Shown here one piece after another: positions 34,172 through 43,604 of a DNA stretch of 64,000 bases. The DNA is from Bacillus halotolerans (GTDB lineage Bacteria > Bacillota > Bacilli > Bacillales > Bacillaceae). The notes under the pieces were generated by a model, which did not search any database, was not told where the DNA came from, and was given only the letters and a program-made list of their open reading frames with translations. Where the stretch lies: NCBI RefSeq assembly GCF_001517105.1, contig NZ_LPVF01000013.1, positions 124,001 through 188,000 of the forward strand, in the 5' to 3' direction. The position numbers and the translations under genes are program-made. Positions within the stretch are counted from its first letter, which is position 1, and each line of letters starts with the position of its first letter.

Positions 34172-34962
34172 ACACTGACCGCTCCTTTAATATGCGGATG
34201 CGGATTGTAATCTTCAATGATAAAATCATCAAACGTAAAGCCGAAAATCGAATCAACCTCTCTGGCAAAACGAAGCTTCGGCAGCGGGCGGACATCTCTG
34301 GTCAGCTGCAAGTTAACCTGTTCAATGTGATTTTGATAAATATGAACATCGCCGAATGTATGAATAAACTCGCCCGGCTCAAGCCCTGTTACATGCGCGA
34401 TCATCATCGTAAGCAGCGCATAAGAAGCTATATTAAACGGCACACCGAGGAAAACATCGGCTGAGCGCTGATAAAGCTGGCAGGACAGCTTGCCGTCAGA
34501 TACATAAAATTGGAACAGGCAGTGGCACGGAGGCAAGGCCATTTTATCGATTTCACCAACATTCCATGCACTGACGATTAAACGTCTTGAGTTCGGATTT
34601 GTTTTAATATCTTCCACAAGACGTGAAATTTGATCAATGGTTTCTCCGTCAGCTCCCCGCCACGAACGCCATTGCGAACCATATACAGGTCCGAGTTCGC
34701 CGTTTTCATCAGCCCACTCATTCCAAATACGCACTCCGTTTTCCTGGAGATAGCGTACATTGGTATCACCCTTTAAAAACCAAAGCAGCTCGTGCGCAAT
34801 TGATTTGAAGTGAAGTTTTTTTGTGGTCAGCATTGGGAAGCCTTCCTGTAAATTAAATCTCATTTGATAGCCGAAGGTGCTGATTGTTCCAGTTCCTGTA
34901 CGGTCGCCCTTTTTTTCACCATGATCTAAAACATGTCGGCATAATTCTTTATATTGTTTCAT
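34168..34962 (-). CDS. thyB: ThyB thymidylate synthase
   Basis: A 264-residue ThyA-type thymidylate synthase. The catalytic cysteine is in [12 protein letters not shown] near residue 146, the folate/dUMP-binding blocks [17 protein letters not shown] and [20 protein letters not shown] are present. It makes dTMP from dUMP and methylene-tetrahydrofolate. ATG 34962 follows AAAGG at nine bases. Being the ThyA type, it is the second such enzyme in B. subtilis, where ThyA proper lies elsewhere. It heads the thyB-dfrA-ypkP operon. Confidence 0.96.
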   Translation of the reverse strand: MKQYKELCRHVLDHGEKKGDRTGTGTISTFGYQMRFNLQEGFPMLTTKKLHFKSIAHELLWFLKGDTNVRYLQENGVRIWNEWADENGELGPVYGSQWRSWRGADGETIDQISRLVEDIKTNPNSRRLIVSAWNVGEIDKMALPPCHCLFQFYVSDGKLSCQLYQRSADVFLGVPFNIASYALLTMMIAHVTGLEPGEFIHTFGDVHIYQNHIEQVNLQLTRDVRPLPKLRFAREVDSIFGFTFDDFIIEDYNPHPHIKGAVSV

Positions 34963-35006
34963 TTTATTCATCCTTTAAAAGTAGTCTTATAGTAGTGTAA
35001 CACAAT

Positions 35007-35043
35007 AAAAAATCATTTCTGAACCCAGAAATGATTTTTTTTA
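35007..35043 (-). terminator. Terminator after ypjQ
   Basis: AAAATCATTTCTG and CAGAAATGATTTT pair over AACC with a T-run on the minus strand. It ends the ypjPQ transcript before thyB. Confidence 0.93.
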
Positions 35044-35047
35044 TAAG

Positions 35048-35581
35048 TCAGCTGACAACAGGCTTTTCGTCCTGTTCCTTTTCTTCATCTTGCAGATCCT
35101 GATGCGTATGGGCAATTCTGCTCGCTGCTGCGGCTGCAAGTGCTGCCACAATATCATCCAAAAACGTATGGATGCCGTCAGGGCTTTCATCGAGCTCCTT
35201 AATAATCCCGATCTTCTCTTTATCCAAATAACCAAAGTTGGTCAAGCCAATCGAACCGTACACATTAACGATTGAAAGAGGGATAATTTCATCTATGCCG
35301 TACAGCGGTTCATCTGTTTCAACAAGATGCTGCAGCGGTTCAGGAAGTAGTTTCTGCTCGGCAAGCTGATCAAGCGCCAGCCCAGTTAAAACAGCATGGA
35401 TAATTTCACGCTTGTTCAGTACTTTTTCTACATTCTCCATACATACACTAAGCGGGAGATTTGGATTGTATTTTTCCTGAAGTTTTTGAACAATACGCGC
35501 AATATCTTCTATCATAACGCCCCGTTTGTTCAGCATATCTTTTGTTATATCGACCATTTCATTCATTGTGTACTTTTTCAT
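35048..35581 (-). CDS. ypjQ: YpjQ, phosphatidylglycerophosphatase-A-like protein
   Basis: A 177-residue protein of the PgpA/YutG family. The helical N-terminal part has MNEMVDITKDMLNKRGVMIE; the conserved region is LPLSVCMENVEKVLNKREII, then YGSIGLTNFGYLDKEKIGII and HTFLDDIVAALAAAAASRI, which resemble the last helices of PgpA. No membrane helix is strong. Dephosphorylation of phosphatidylglycerophosphate is a family-based guess. The start ATG 35581 is chosen because AAAGGAG lies 12 bases upstream; an ATG in between overlaps the ribosome site. It follows ypjP by about 17 bases. Confidence 0.78.
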   Translation of the reverse strand: MKKYTMNEMVDITKDMLNKRGVMIEDIARIVQKLQEKYNPNLPLSVCMENVEKVLNKREIIHAVLTGLALDQLAEQKLLPEPLQHLVETDEPLYGIDEIIPLSIVNVYGSIGLTNFGYLDKEKIGIIKELDESPDGIHTFLDDIVAALAAAAASRIAHTHQDLQDEEKEQDEKPVVS

Positions 35582-35598
35582 ATCTAATGGCATCTCCT

Positions 35599-36213
35599 TT
35601 AGGCACTCATCCAGTTGGGAGGTGTGTTGCGGTCCCAATAAATGCTCCCAAGCTCATGGTGTGATTGAAATCCATCTTCTGCTGTATGATAATGAAAATT
35701 AAACCAGTAGCCGTCATGCGGAGGGTGGTCTCTGCGCACATGGAACCTGAGGAGGTCTTCTCCGGTAGTCCGATTAAAAACGTGAAAGATTTTCTCCGTT
35801 TTCCCCGCTGAAGGCTTGCTTGAAATCACAACATCTTGATACGCTTCGTCATCTTGTAATGTCGCTAAAAAGTCACATATGACGTTTTCGATTTTCGGCA
35901 GAATCTCTTTCCGATAGTCATCTTCAATGACCGGAGCAATTTTGCTGCCAAATTTCAAAAAAGACTGATTTTCAGCGCTGTCAAGGAGCTGTTCCTTGTA
36001 CGATTTAAAAAGTAATTCGGGGTCTCGCCTGTCTTCCGATTCATAATCATCGTACAGATCATGCTCATCATAAAAAGCGGTGTAATCATTCTGCTCAAGA
36101 CTGCTCGGCTGTCCTGAAGGCTTGTCTGCCATGAGAGCAGCCGGAGGAGATACGAGCCCGAACGTTACGATGGTAAATAAAACCACAAGGGTCTTTCTCA
36201 TCCACAATTTCAT
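35599..36213 (-). CDS. ypjP: YpjP, secreted or membrane-tethered protein
   Basis: A 204-residue protein that begins with a hydrophobic signal-type segment (TLVVLFTIVTFGLVSPPAAL, residues 8-27) and continues as an acidic mixed alpha/beta domain. The C-terminal half has DEAYQDVVISSKPSAGKTEK and HYHTAEDGFQSHHELGSIYW, rich in His and Tyr. It belongs to the YpjP-like family of Bacillus, with no known role; the His-rich end could bind metal. Together with ypjQ it forms a two-gene operon. Confidence 0.82.
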   Translation of the reverse strand: MKLWMRKTLVVLFTIVTFGLVSPPAALMADKPSGQPSSLEQNDYTAFYDEHDLYDDYESEDRRDPELLFKSYKEQLLDSAENQSFLKFGSKIAPVIEDDYRKEILPKIENVICDFLATLQDDEAYQDVVISSKPSAGKTEKIFHVFNRTTGEDLLRFHVRRDHPPHDGYWFNFHYHTAEDGFQSHHELGSIYWDRNTPPNWMSA

Positions 36214-36325
36214 GACTGCTTATTCCTCTCTATTTTATTGTCATGTTTCTCTTATTTTATCATAGGTCGAACTTACAAGTCATGTACTATATAAAGCTCT
36301 AAGTCAATTTAGGAGATTTGTTGCT

Positions 36326-36358
36326 TTGCCGCGTGTGTAAAAACGCTTACAATATAAT
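36326..36358 (+). promoter_or_regulatory. Strong promoter with an inverted repeat before a 24-aa gene
   Basis: TTGCCG (36326-36331) and TACAAT (36348-36353) are 16 bases apart, and a perfect TATAAT (36353-36358) overlaps the latter. TGTAA-N6-TTACA (36336-36351), a cre-like but wider palindrome, covers the spacer. Confidence 0.55.
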
Positions 36359-36377
36359 ATGAAAGGAGGCCTTCCGC

Positions 36378-36452
36378 ATGATTGACGCTTTGTTTGCAAC
36401 GGTTTCACTTTTAACATTATTATACTTTGTCGTCATGGAAGTCACCGATTAG
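36378..36452 (+). CDS. 24-aa putative membrane peptide
   Basis: ATG 36378 opens a 24-codon frame, MIDALFATVSLLTLLYFVVM and four more residues ending in VTD. It is one hydrophobic helix with a short acidic tail. Support: a TATAAT -10 some 20 bases upstream, AAAGGAGG seven bases before the ATG, and a strong terminator on the stop codon. Such micro-genes are usually missed by annotation. I do not recognise it; a toxin-like or membrane-modulating peptide is possible. Confidence 0.6.
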   Translation: MIDALFATVSLLTLLYFVVMEVTD

Positions 36453-36488
36453 AAACAAGCCCGTGAGGTTCTTCACGGGCTTGTTTCG
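36452..36488. terminator. Bidirectional terminator between the 24-aa gene and ypiP
   Basis: GAAACAAGCCCGTGA and TCACGGGCTTGTTTC form a 15-bp stem with a 6-base loop. Confidence 0.94.
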
Positions 36489-37258
36489 CTTGCGATTTGA
36501 ATAACACCGTAGTGAAAAAGCGCTGTTTTTCTTTTCAATACGTTAAAACCAAATTGGTTAAAGCGCGGGCTTTTCCAATGGTCTTTGAGTACCACGCTTT
36601 TTCTGGCTGCCCGCACCGCTTCTTTGATGCAGCCGTCGGCCAATGCAGAATCCTCAGCCAGCTCTCGTAATGGCGCGATGCCATCAGACGACTCTACAGG
36701 CTCATGAAACATCGGATCAAAATAAATGACATCTACTGATTTGTCAGGCAGCCGCTTTAGATAGTCAAAGCAATCCGCATGATTCACTTGTATTCTTCTC
36801 ATGGCAGCTTGAAGCTGTTCTATACCGGTTTCCCATGAATGGAGTCCCGTATTCACCAGAACGGACACAAGCTTGTTTTTTTCCAGCCCGATCACCGACC
36901 CGGTTTCGCCAACCGCCATACTTGCAATAATAGCGTCGGAAGCCAGACCGAGCGTACAATCCAAAAAAGAATCTCCGGCCGTTAAGCCGGCTGCCCGAAG
37001 CATTGGCTCTTGCTCGCCGCGCATAAACCGTTTAGCTCTGAACATCGCTGTATTCGGATGAAAAAAGAATTTACCGCCTTGTTTTGTATAAAGTTCGAAC
37101 CGCTCTTTTCCAATCACGAGCAAATCACGCTCAGCTGACTTCAGCATATTTTCAACCGTTTGTTTATTTCGGTCGCAATATTGTATACCCAACTCTTCCG
37201 AAAGCATTTTTGCGATCTTTATCGTGTGGTCAGACGGTCTATAGCTTGTTGTAATCAT
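36473..37258 (-). CDS. ypiP: YpiP, SAM-dependent methyltransferase
   Basis: A 261-residue class I methyltransferase. Motif I, DSFLDCTLGLASDAIIASMA, is near residue 96, and the NPPY-position motif is DVIYFDPMFHEPVES near residue 177. This arrangement (DPMF in place of NPPY) resembles RsmJ-type 16S rRNA m2G methyltransferases, which also have the DPMYP-like block; rRNA methylation is therefore a reasonable inference. The start ATG follows TTGGAGTATAGATC. It is convergent with the 24-aa gene and ends inside the shared terminator. Confidence 0.85.
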   Translation of the reverse strand: MITTSYRPSDHTIKIAKMLSEELGIQYCDRNKQTVENMLKSAERDLLVIGKERFELYTKQGGKFFFHPNTAMFRAKRFMRGEQEPMLRAAGLTAGDSFLDCTLGLASDAIIASMAVGETGSVIGLEKNKLVSVLVNTGLHSWETGIEQLQAAMRRIQVNHADCFDYLKRLPDKSVDVIYFDPMFHEPVESSDGIAPLRELAEDSALADGCIKEAVRAARKSVVLKDHWKSPRFNQFGFNVLKRKTALFHYGVIQIASETSP

Positions 37259-37275
37259 GATCTATACTCCAAAAG

Positions 37276-37301
37276 AAAATGCCCGGAAAACGGGCATTTA
37301 G
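37276..37301 (-). terminator. Terminator after brxA
   Basis: ATGCCCG and CGGGCAT pair over GAAAA; on the minus strand a TTTTC-rich stretch follows. The stop codon of brxA lies within the stem. Confidence 0.8.
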
Positions 37302-37732
37302 CAGTGTGCATCAAAAGCGTCAGTTAAGTTTTTCATGATTTCTTCCATTTCGTGCCCTTCAATCTCATGGCGCGGAATAAAATGCACGACTTCTTTGCCT
37401 TTCAAAAGAGCCATTGACGGTGAAGAAGGCTCCTGGCCTGTAAAATACTCCCTCATTTTTGCAGTGGCTTCTTTATCTTGGCCCGCAAATACTGTCACCG
37501 TATTGTCAGGTGTTTTGTCGTTCTGCAGGACTGCCTGAGTTGCCGCAGGACGCGCAAGACCAGCCGCACAGCCGCAAACAGAGTTAACGACTACGAGAGT
37601 TGTGCCCTCTGCCTTTTCCATAAAATTCTCCACTTCTTCTGCCGTTGTTAATTCTTCAAAACCGGCCCCAGTCAGCTCGCGGCGCATCGGAACGACAAGC
37701 TGGCGCATATATTCTTCATAAGCCATTGACAT
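37298..37732 (-). CDS. brxA: BrxA (YphP) bacilliredoxin
   Basis: A 144-residue thioredoxin-fold protein whose active motif is CGC (VNSVCGCAAGLARP, near residue 53). Bacilliredoxins remove bacillithiol from S-bacillithiolated proteins, for example MetE and OhrR, after hypochlorite stress (known). The start ATG is eight bases after GAGGGGGC. It precedes ypiP on the same strand with a terminator between them. The protein acts in the cytoplasm. Confidence 0.95.
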   Translation of the reverse strand: MSMAYEEYMRQLVVPMRRELTGAGFEELTTAEEVENFMEKAEGTTLVVVNSVCGCAAGLARPAATQAVLQNDKTPDNTVTVFAGQDKEATAKMREYFTGQEPSSPSMALLKGKEVVHFIPRHEIEGHEMEEIMKNLTDAFDAHC

Positions 37733-37837
37733 AAAAAAAGCCCCCTCTATTATCCTTCATCTGAAGTAAAGGATACTATAGAGAGAGCCGGATTTCAAAT
37801 GTTCACGTCTTAAAATAAGAGAATGTGATCCTGATGT

Positions 37838-39514
37838 CTAGATTTTCATGATACCGCCCGTATTGGCACTTGTCACGAGTTTAGAATAACGGGCTAAATA
37901 GCCGGTTTTCACTTTTGGCTCAAAGCCTTTCCAATTCGCTTTTCGTTTTTCCCATTCTTCTTCCGGCACTTGAACGTCTAGGATGCGTTTTTCAATATCA
38001 ACGATGATATGATCGCCGTTTTCAACAAAGGCAAGCGGTCCGCCTTCTGCTGCCTCTGGTGATGCGTGTCCGATTGAAAGGCCTCGTGATGCTCCGGAAA
38101 AACGCCCGTCTGTAATCAGCGCTACTTTCGGACCAAGCCCCATTCCGACAATCTGTGATGTAGGTGCAAGCATTTCAGGCATACCCGGCCCGCCCTTTGG
38201 CCCTTCGTAACGAATGATGACGACATCGCCTTCTTTTACTTTCCGGTTGATAATGCCGTCTAGCGCCTCATCCTGAGAGTCGAACACGACAGCGGGCCCT
38301 TCGTGTCTCGTAATTCCGTTCTGTACGCCGCCGGTTTTGATGATAGCGCCGTCCGGAGCCAGATTTCCGAATAATACGGCAAGGCCGCCCTTTTCAGTGA
38401 ATGGCTGATCTAACGGATGAATCACGTTATAATCCTTCACTTCATGTCCGGCAATGGTTTCTCCAAGCGTCTGACCTGTAACTGTCAGCGCGTCCAAATG
38501 AAGTGCTCCTTCTTTTTTAGAAAGCTCATTCAATGCTGCAGACACACCGCCCGCTTCATGAAGATCTTCAATAAATACATCAGATGCAGGCGCCAGCTTG
38601 GCCAAATGCGGCACGCGCTCTGCGACTTCATTGATGCGTTCTAAAGAGTATTCAACGCCAGCTTCATTTGCAAGGGCAAGCGTATGAAGTACAGTATTTG
38701 TTGAACCGCCGAGCGCCATATCAAGCGCAAACGCGTTATCAATCGCTTTTACTGTAACGATATCTCTCGGTTTGATGTCTTTGCGAATGGTTTCCATTAA
38801 TTGCGCAGCTGATTTTCTGACAAACTCTTTTCGTTCCGGTGATGTCGCAAGAATGGTTCCATTACCAGGCAAAGCCAATCCAAGCGCTTCTGACAGACAG
38901 TTCATTGAGTTTGCTGTAAACATTCCCGAGCAAGATCCGCATGTCGGGCAGCCGAACTGTTCTAATTCTTGAAGTTCGCTTTCGCCGATTTTTCCAGCTT
39001 GATAAGCACCGACTCCCTCAAATACTGAAGAAAGAGAGATTTTGCGGCCGTCGCTTGTTCTTCCTGCCGCCATCGGTCCTCCGCTGACAAAAATGGTCGG
39101 AATGTTGATGCGCATAGCCGCCATAAGCATTCCCGGCGTGATTTTATCACAGTTCGGAATACAGACCATTCCGTCAAACCAGTGCGCTGATACGACAGTT
39201 TCCACTGAGTCCGCGATGATCTCACGGCTCGGGAGCGAATATCTCATTCCAATATGCCCCATTGCTATTCCGTCATCTACACCGATTGTATTAAATTCAA
39301 ACGGTACGCCTCCGGCTTCTCTGATTGCTTCTTTTACGATTTTCCCAAACTCCTGCAAGTGAACATGACCGGGAACGATATCAATATATGAGTTACAAAC
39401 CGCAATAAACGGTTTGCCAAAATCCTCTTCTTTTACACCTGCTGCGCGAAGCAAACTGCGGTGCGGTGCTCTATCGATTCCTTGTGTGATCATGTTACTG
39501 CGTAATTCTGCCAT
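37838..39514 (-). CDS. ilvD: IlvD dihydroxy-acid dehydratase
   Basis: A 558-residue iron-sulfur dehydratase of the Val/Ile pathway; it turns dihydroxy acids into 2-oxo acids. Cluster cysteines are in [13 protein letters not shown] (near residue 122) and [20 protein letters not shown] (near 195), with the C-terminal block [23 protein letters not shown] 39514 follows AGGAGGATCACC. It stands apart from ilvA in the window but shares a CodY-type site, so branched-chain amino acid repression is expected. Confidence 0.96.
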   Translation of the reverse strand: MAELRSNMITQGIDRAPHRSLLRAAGVKEEDFGKPFIAVCNSYIDIVPGHVHLQEFGKIVKEAIREAGGVPFEFNTIGVDDGIAMGHIGMRYSLPSREIIADSVETVVSAHWFDGMVCIPNCDKITPGMLMAAMRINIPTIFVSGGPMAAGRTSDGRKISLSSVFEGVGAYQAGKIGESELQELEQFGCPTCGSCSGMFTANSMNCLSEALGLALPGNGTILATSPERKEFVRKSAAQLMETIRKDIKPRDIVTVKAIDNAFALDMALGGSTNTVLHTLALANEAGVEYSLERINEVAERVPHLAKLAPASDVFIEDLHEAGGVSAALNELSKKEGALHLDALTVTGQTLGETIAGHEVKDYNVIHPLDQPFTEKGGLAVLFGNLAPDGAIIKTGGVQNGITRHEGPAVVFDSQDEALDGIINRKVKEGDVVIIRYEGPKGGPGMPEMLAPTSQIVGMGLGPKVALITDGRFSGASRGLSIGHASPEAAEGGPLAFVENGDHIIVDIEKRILDVQVPEEEWEKRKANWKGFEPKVKTGYLARYSKLVTSANTGGIMKI

Positions 39515-39563
39515 GGTGATCCTCCTAAATAGTCTCAATTGTTAGATTGAATTTTATTTTAAC

Positions 39564-39578
39564 AATTTTCAGTTTATT
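39564..39578 (-). promoter_or_regulatory. CodY box upstream of ilvD
   Basis: AATTTTCAGTTTATT (minus strand AATAAACTGAAAATT) agrees with 12 of 15 bases of the CodY motif AATTTTCWGAAAATT. It lies about 50 bases upstream of the ilvD start. CodY represses ilvD in B. subtilis. Confidence 0.7.
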
Positions 39579-39770
39579 TGTGGGCCGTTTTTTCTAAATC
39601 GCATGATTTCAGGCCGCCCTTTCCTCGGTTGTTTGATTCATGTTTTTATATTTATATAGCTTTATGTCGATGTGAACCCTCCAACTATTAATATTGTTAC
39701 TTACTATATATAGTTTTTGACTATTTTTCAACAATATTCGAAATAATTTTTATAAAAAGTGAATTCAAAC
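39579..39770. other. AT-rich upstream region of ilvD
   Basis: This 190-base stretch between the CodY box of ilvD and the ypgR terminator has no gene. It is very AT-rich, with a TATATATAG block near 39705 and several T-runs. I see no clear promoter or riboswitch; a T-box leader is not present. Confidence 0.5.
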
Positions 39771-39797
39771 AAAAAAGGTGCATGATCTGCACCTTCA
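39771..39797 (-). terminator. Terminator after ypgR
   Basis: AAGGTGCA and TGCACCTT pair over TGATC, followed on the minus strand by TTTTTT. Confidence 0.9.
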
Positions 39798-39806
39798 TCT
39801 TCTTTT

Positions 39807-40937
39807 TTATTCGCCTTTTTTTCTGCTCTCTGTCATTTGTTTCCAGACTGAACCTTTTGCCTCTTCCCCATGTTCGATTCGTTCCAGCGCCATTTTCACT
39901 TGAAGGCTGACTTCGAATTCCGGATCATCTTCAGCAGCCCGCAAAGCTTCTATCGCGCTTTCATCACCGACTTCGTAAAGGAACATAGCGGCGCGCCAGC
40001 GGACCAGCTTGCTTGAATCGCTTAACGATTTTATCATCGCAGGGATGGCTTGAGGGTCGCCGATATCAGAAAGGCAGTCTCCAGCCGTCCTTCTCACCGA
40101 TACAGACTTATCCTCAAGCGCCTTATACAATAGAGGAAGAACATCAGGTGATTCAATCATTCCCAAATACACAACAGCCTGTCTTCTGATGGACACCTTC
40201 GGATCATCCAATGCTTTTTGCAAAACGGGGATGTCCTCTTCTTTCGGATCCATCTGCTCCAAGTGTGCGTACCGCTGCTTCCAGTCCTCATCATCCAGCA
40301 TGTCAAGCGTTACTTTATAGGTTTTGCGCTGTGCCGTTTGTTTCGTTTCACCTTTACCTTGGGCCGCTGCTTCCGTTAGCCGTTTCAGCCTTTCATCACT
40401 GTAAGCGGCCTGAAGCTCTTCTGTCACGTCATGGCCGATTTCAGTAAAATCGCCGAATCTGACGCCTTGTTCTTTCCAAGCTCGTTCAAACACAACATTT
40501 GACGCTTCAGATCTGAGTTTTAAGATCGCCTGCTGAAAACGGTCAGGAAGCCCGAACCGCTCTTCACGCTCACCATCTGTCAATTTGACTTGCATAGGAA
40601 TTCCGCTGAACATCTGTACAAAAACTTTCACTTCTCCAAATGACTCCTGATCCGAGCGGTTTTCTGCACTCTCAGCGCTCTCCATTCCAAACGCCGTCCG
40701 GACTTGCGGTAAAATGTCTTTCCAGTCATATCTGGCGTTCCGTTCAACCGCAAGAAAGTCGGCAACGTGATATACCCCTTTAACTCCTTCAATATTTAGG
40801 ATTTCCACGACAACAGGCGGGGCGCCTTCTGCCTGATCCGGTTTATAATTATTGCTTTTGCCCGCCGGAAGCTCTTCCGTTAAGATGACCTTCATTGTAT
40901 TCGGACTTGGCGTCGGTTCAATTGATTTTATCTTCAT
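39807..40937 (-). CDS. ypgR: YpgR, NifU-N-like/HEAT-repeat protein (CvfC type)
   Basis: A 376-residue protein in two parts. The N-terminal 90 residues (IKSIEPTPSPNTMKVILTEE, then GVKGVYHVADFLAVERNARY) match the NifU-N/Nfu scaffold-like domain. The C-terminal part (about residues 215-360) has HEAT-type repeats: VLQKALDDPKVSIRRQAVVY, LLYKALEDKSVSVRRTAGDC, and MIKSLSDSSKLVRWRAAMF. The family includes conserved virulence factor C of staphylococci. A protein-protein contact role is likely, the exact one unknown. ATG 40937 follows AGGAGGACAATC. Confidence 0.85.
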   Translation of the reverse strand: MKIKSIEPTPSPNTMKVILTEELPAGKSNNYKPDQAEGAPPVVVEILNIEGVKGVYHVADFLAVERNARYDWKDILPQVRTAFGMESAESAENRSDQESFGEVKVFVQMFSGIPMQVKLTDGEREERFGLPDRFQQAILKLRSEASNVVFERAWKEQGVRFGDFTEIGHDVTEELQAAYSDERLKRLTEAAAQGKGETKQTAQRKTYKVTLDMLDDEDWKQRYAHLEQMDPKEEDIPVLQKALDDPKVSIRRQAVVYLGMIESPDVLPLLYKALEDKSVSVRRTAGDCLSDIGDPQAIPAMIKSLSDSSKLVRWRAAMFLYEVGDESAIEALRAAEDDPEFEVSLQVKMALERIEHGEEAKGSVWKQMTESRKKGE

Positions 40938-40996
40938 GATTGTCCTCCTATAGCCTATCTGTGACTTATTCTAACATAGTCGCCCCGCGCCTTCTA

Positions 40997-41620
40997 TTAC
41001 GATGTTTCAATATCAATTCCGGGAATTTCTTTTCCTAATTGACTGACAAAATGAAGCATAAATTTATGCCTCTCGTCAGCCATTTCTCTTGCGGTATCTG
41101 TATTCATCATATCTTTTAGGAGCAGCAGCTTGCTGAAAAAGTGGGCATAGGCACTCTTATCATTTCCATAAAGGCTATGTCCCTTTGCTCCCGCAAACAT
41201 AAACGTCCGTGCTATACCAACTGCGCCGATTGCATCCAGCCTGTCAGCATCCTGTACGATTTTCCCCTCAAGTGAAAGCGGTTCTTTTCCGAGCTTTTCC
41301 CTGTCCCGAAAGGACATTCTAGTAATAATGTGAATAATTCTTTCAGCCTCATCTTTTCCGGCTCCTAAAGAAACCAGCCGTTCGTCCACCTCACTGACTG
41401 AAAGCCTGATGGCGTCAGGCAGCTTCACATCAATCAAATCATGAACCAAGGCTGCCGCTTCAACGATGAACAAATTCGCATTCTCCTTTTTTCCAATATT
41501 TAAAGCAAGCTCTGCAACTCTTGACACATGAAGCCAATCATGACCCGTGCTTTCCCCGCTCAGAACAGATTTGACCCATGTCCTGATTTGCTCTGTCTGC
41601 ATCAGTTTTCGATCCTTCAC
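40997..41620 (-). CDS. ypgQ: YpgQ, HD-domain nucleotide pyrophosphohydrolase
   Basis: A 207-residue HD-fold enzyme. Metal ligands are His in TGHDWLHVSRVAELA (near residue 29), the HD pair in AAALVHDLIDVKLP (near 57), and Asp in IVQDADRLDAIGAVG (near 125). The B. subtilis protein was reported as a metal-dependent (Mn) nucleotide pyrophosphohydrolase acting on dNTP-type substrates. GTG 41620 is chosen, seven bases after GAGGG; ATG 41602 would be a shorter alternative. It lies 13 bases downstream of bsaA and probably shares its transcript. Confidence 0.87.
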   Translation of the reverse strand: MKDRKLMQTEQIRTWVKSVLSGESTGHDWLHVSRVAELALNIGKKENANLFIVEAAALVHDLIDVKLPDAIRLSVSEVDERLVSLGAGKDEAERIIHIITRMSFRDREKLGKEPLSLEGKIVQDADRLDAIGAVGIARTFMFAGAKGHSLYGNDKSAYAHFFSKLLLLKDMMNTDTAREMADERHKFMLHFVSQLGKEIPGIDIETS

Positions 41621-41633
41621 CAAAACACCCTCT

Positions 41634-42116
41634 TTATTGTCCTAATAACTTCGTAATAACGTCTTCCAGCTCTTTCGGATTTGTGTTTGGTGAATAGCGG
41701 CCGGCTATTTCTCCGTTTCTGTCCACTACAAATTTAGTGAAATTCCATTTGATCGCCTTTGTTCCAAGCATGCCTTTCGCATTGTCTGTCAAAAACGCAA
41801 AAAGCGGGTGGGCATTTTTTCCGTTCACCTCGACTTTTGAAAACATGGGAAACGTAACGCCGTAATTTGTTTCGCAAAATTCCTGTATGTCTTCCTCGTC
41901 GTCAGGCTCCTGATTCATAAATTGATTGCAGGGGAACCCTAAAATCTCCAGGCCCTCCGGCTGGTATGTATCATACAACTCCTGAAGCTGCTTAAATTGA
42001 GGAGTAAAACCGCATTTACTGGCTGTGTTAACAATGATCAACACCTTTCCGGCAAATGGCTGAAGTGTCATGTCTTTGCCTGTAATGGTGCGTACCCTCA
42101 TATTGTATATAGACAT
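41634..42116 (-). CDS. bsaA: BsaA glutathione-peroxidase homologue
   Basis: A 160-residue thioredoxin-fold peroxidase. The catalytic residue is a cysteine (ASKCGFTPQFKQLQEL, residue near 35), not selenocysteine; the tetrad partners are in PCNQFMNQEP and IKWNFTKFVVDRNG. As Bacillus uses bacillithiol and thioredoxin, it is most likely a thioredoxin- or BSH-linked peroxidase rather than a true glutathione enzyme. The start ATG follows AGGAGGGAATTTCA. It precedes ypgQ. Confidence 0.94.
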   Translation of the reverse strand: MSIYNMRVRTITGKDMTLQPFAGKVLIIVNTASKCGFTPQFKQLQELYDTYQPEGLEILGFPCNQFMNQEPDDEEDIQEFCETNYGVTFPMFSKVEVNGKNAHPLFAFLTDNAKGMLGTKAIKWNFTKFVVDRNGEIAGRYSPNTNPKELEDVITKLLGQ

Positions 42117-42468
42117 TGAAATTCCCTCCTAATGAACCTGAGTGCTGTGATTATTTTACCTTTTTTCCTGTTTCAAAACAAAACGGAAGCTCTAGGTTTA
42201 TCAATTGTACAGACATCGTGTTTAACGGATGTTCTTCCCTCATCGATCATTTGTTTATGGACAGAAACATCTCTTGAGAAGGAGCTATTATTCTATATAT
42301 TGCATGACACCTGGAAAACTCATTACAGTGAAACCAAAAGTCATATGTTTGCGTTTATTATATAGTATTTTCTGCTGTTCCCCTTCAAACCCTTATAGAT
42401 AGATTGAAAATTGGCGGGAAAATTCCTATAATGAAGAAAATTAACGGGGAAATGATGGAGGTGGCACG
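42117..42468. other. Intergenic region between bsaA and metA
   Basis: A 352-base gap with divergent promoters. It holds the metA promoter at its right end. I looked for an S-box (SAM riboswitch) and saw none. A short plus-strand frame at 42132-42365 has no ribosome-binding site and poor codon use. Confidence 0.6.
42404..42432 (+). promoter_or_regulatory. Sigma-A promoter of metA
   Basis: TTGAAA (42404-42409), 17-base spacer, TATAAT (42427-42432); the predicted start is near 42439, 30 bases before the TTG start codon. Confidence 0.82.
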
Positions 42469-43374
42469 TTGCCTATTAATATACCTACACACCTGCCGGC
42501 AAAACAGGTGCTTGAGAGTGAACATATCTTTGTAATGGATGAAAGCAGAGCATTTCATCAGGATATCCGGCCGCAGAAAATTATTATTTTAAATTTAATG
42601 CCGAAAAAAATCCAAACGGAAACTCAGCTGCTCAGACTGCTTGGGAATTCGCCTTTGCAGGTTCATTTTACATTTTTAATCCCAAGCACTCATACACCGA
42701 AAAATACAGCAAGGGAACACCTTGATGAGTTTTATACGACATTCTCCAATATCCGTCATAAGAAATTTGACGGCATGATCATCACCGGTGCGCCGATCGA
42801 GCATTTGGCGTTTGAAGATGTTTCTTATTGGGAGGAGCTCAAAGAGATTATGGAATGGAGCAAAACGAATGTCACGTCAACCTTGCATATTTGCTGGGGT
42901 GCTCAGGCAGGTTTGTATTATCATTATGGCGTGGAAAAAACTGAAATGCCGAAAAAAATCTTTGGTGTGTTTGAACATACTGTTCTTTCCAAGCACGAAA
43001 GATTGGTAAGAGGTTTTGACGAGCTATACTACGTGCCGCATTCCCGGCATACAGATATAAATATGGAACAACTGCAAGCAGTGCCCGAGTTAAACATTCT
43101 TACTGCATCAAAGGAAGCTGGGGTTTGCTTAATTGTGTCAAAAGACGAAAAACAAGTCTTTTTAACAGGACACCCTGAATATGATACAAATACGTTGCTT
43201 CAAGAGTATGAAAGAGATCTGGAACGAAACCTTTCGACTGTCGAGGCGCCGAAACATTATTTCGCAGAAGACAGCAAAGAACCTGTCAATCGCTGGAAAG
43301 CACATGCGACATTATTGTTTATGAACTGGCTTAATTATTATGTTTACCAAGAAACTCCTTATGAATGGGACTAA
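42469..43374 (+). CDS. metA: MetA homoserine O-acetyltransferase
   Basis: A 301-residue class I glutamine-amidotransferase-like enzyme that acylates homoserine in methionine synthesis. The nucleophile is the cysteine in [15 protein letters not shown], and the His/Glu partners lie in [20 protein letters not shown]. Residue 111 is glutamate (TGAPIEH), which in characterised relatives selects acetyl-CoA over succinyl-CoA. The start is TTG 42469, five bases after GGAGGTG. It has its own consensus promoter, and no S-box leader is visible. Confidence 0.94.
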   Translation: MPINIPTHLPAKQVLESEHIFVMDESRAFHQDIRPQKIIILNLMPKKIQTETQLLRLLGNSPLQVHFTFLIPSTHTPKNTAREHLDEFYTTFSNIRHKKFDGMIITGAPIEHLAFEDVSYWEELKEIMEWSKTNVTSTLHICWGAQAGLYYHYGVEKTEMPKKIFGVFEHTVLSKHERLVRGFDELYYVPHSRHTDINMEQLQAVPELNILTASKEAGVCLIVSKDEKQVFLTGHPEYDTNTLLQEYERDLERNLSTVEAPKHYFAEDSKEPVNRWKAHATLLFMNWLNYYVYQETPYEWD

Positions 43375-43604
43375 TTTTTCTTTTTAAAGTGATACGCTGA
43401 GCAAAAAATATGATAAAATACATCTGATTCAGTATGCGTATAACAAAAATTAAAAATACTGGAATCCGAATCTTTTAAAATTAGTTTAATTTTTTCACTG
43501 CATTAATAATTCGATTATGTATTTGTGTTATGTTTATGTATAGACAATAACTCCTTACGATGCATGAAGCTTGCTTGTTGTTGATTACATTGAGGTGAAT
43601 TTAC

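Noticed and set aside
42132..42365. A 77-codon plus-strand frame upstream of metA
   Set aside because: It has no ribosome-binding site, an atypical Cys/Trp-rich composition and lies in the divergent promoter region of bsaA and metA.
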